This document shows positions 63,421 to 64,000 of a stretch of DNA of 64,000 bases, in pieces. The notes beneath the pieces are model-generated. The model worked only from the letters and a program-made list of their open reading frames with translations, was not told the origin of the DNA and searched no databases. Both the position numbers and the translations under genes were made by a program. Position 1 is the first letter of the stretch. Each line of letters starts with the position of its first letter. This DNA comes from Kangiella sp. (GTDB lineage Bacteria; Pseudomonadota; Gammaproteobacteria; Enterobacterales; Kangiellaceae): assembly GCF_014762745.1 (NCBI RefSeq), contig NZ_JABURJ010000052.1:1-64000 (forward strand), in the 5' to 3' direction.

Positions 63421-64000
63421 ATGACTCAAGAAAATGAATTGCGCATAGGGCGCTATAAACTCATTAAAGAAATCGGCCGTGGGGCTATGTCTGTGGTTTA
63501 TCAGGCTGAAGATCCCGAAATCGGTCGCATGCTCGCGATAAAACTCCTAAAACACGAATTGGTGGAAAAGGAGGAGTATCGCGAGCTTTTTTTGCGTGAG
63601 GCAAAAGCTGCCGGCCGCCTGGGCCATCCTGGCATTGTGACTATTTATGATGTGGGCATCTGGCAAGAAAGACCTTTTATTGCCATGGAGTTGCTGGAAG
63701 GCGAGAACCTGGATGATTATCTGCAGAATAATGGGGTATTTAGCCTGGAACAGGCATCTGACTTAGCGAAGCAGCTAACGCTTGCCCTGGATTATGCGCA
63801 TCAGAATGGTGTTATTCACCGCGATTTAAAGCCGGATAATATTCTGGTTTTAGATGGCGGAAGACGTTTTAAAATCACCGACTTTGGTATTGCGCATGTC
63901 GAGCATTTGTTCCTTGAAGATGAGGGCGGCAAAAGCAAAGGCAAAATTATGGGCACGCCTGCCTATATGTCACCAGAGCAAATCACTGGACATGGCGTTG
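63421..64000 (+). CDS. Serine/threonine protein kinase, partial (cut by window end)
   Basis: The frame starts 6 nt after the FHA stop and runs off the window (193 codons visible). It is a Hanks-type kinase: glycine loop GRGAMSVVYQAED, catalytic Lys in AIKLL, Glu in REAKAAGRL, HRDLKPDNIL, DFGIAH and APE-like TPAYMSPEQ. All catalytic residues of a PknB-like kinase are intact. With the PP2C phosphatase and FHA protein it forms a writer-eraser-reader set; no type VI secretion genes are visible in this window. Confidence 0.9.
   Translation, partial: MTQENELRIGRYKLIKEIGRGAMSVVYQAEDPEIGRMLAIKLLKHELVEKEEYRELFLREAKAAGRLGHPGIVTIYDVGIWQERPFIAMELLEGENLDDYLQNNGVFSLEQASDLAKQLTLALDYAHQNGVIHRDLKPDNILVLDGGRRFKITDFGIAHVEHLFLEDEGGKSKGKIMGTPAYMSPEQITGHGV

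Overview
The window looks like chromosome of a marine, mesophilic gammaproteobacterium with moderate GC. The evidence is a tmRNA with an ANEDNYALAA tag, Fnr/Dnr- and NsrR-type operators, an AmpG/IbpA/GcvA/FrmAB gene complement and many secreted peptidases. The gene mix (S9 and M28 peptidases, NirK plus qNor) resembles Kangiella-type bacteria, but that genus call is an inference from gene content, not from a search.

Layout. 1-4.5 kb: a GcvA-like LysR regulator, a small merR-merC-cysteine-rich operon with a recognisable MerR operator, glutamate dehydrogenase and an SDR. 4.5-22.4 kb: a membrane GGDEF protein, exported M28 and S9 peptidases, envelope proteins (BPSS1780-like, Sel1 and SPOR lipoproteins, an outer-membrane barrel), a nitroreductase, an unusual PanE-MsrB fusion, an AmpG-like transporter, TcdA, and a small heat-shock protein with a sigma32-like promoter. 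22.4-28.3 kb: an ECF sigma/anti-sigma pair and the DUF4331/lipoprotein/TPR/HupE operon it probably controls. The two promoters share one motif with identical spacing.

28.5-35.2 kb: an M20 carbamoyl-amino-acid hydrolase (apparently using an ATT start) divergent from a membrane-anchored protein, an SSS symporter, a 40-aa membrane peptide, an ATCase-like carbamoyltransferase lacking the aspartate-binding residues, and an asparagine-synthase-like amidotransferase. I regard this as the best candidate for an undescribed metabolic system. 36-38.7 kb: MarR regulator and the glutathione-dependent formaldehyde pathway (frmA, frmB).

38.7-47.3 kb is an accessory island. It holds a two-gene toxin/immunity-like pair, a CRISPR array (26 full 36-nt repeats, one truncated repeat fused to a G13 tract, 26 spacers of exactly 30 nt), cas2, cas1, a 1052-aa Cas9 (type II-C) and a tracrRNA. 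The island is bracketed by two copies of the end of norB plus its terminator, suggesting arrival by homologous recombination.

47.3-61.2 kb is a nitrogen-oxide region: nnrS-ric-norB facing a DUF454 gene and nsrR, with several NsrR and Fnr/Dnr boxes between. After a Ca/Na antiporter and two cyclic-di-GMP genes come nirK (fused to cytochrome c), nirV and a SCO protein. The window closes with tmRNA (flanked by short repeats of its own 3' end) and a PP2C-FHA-Ser/Thr kinase cluster whose kinase runs off the edge.
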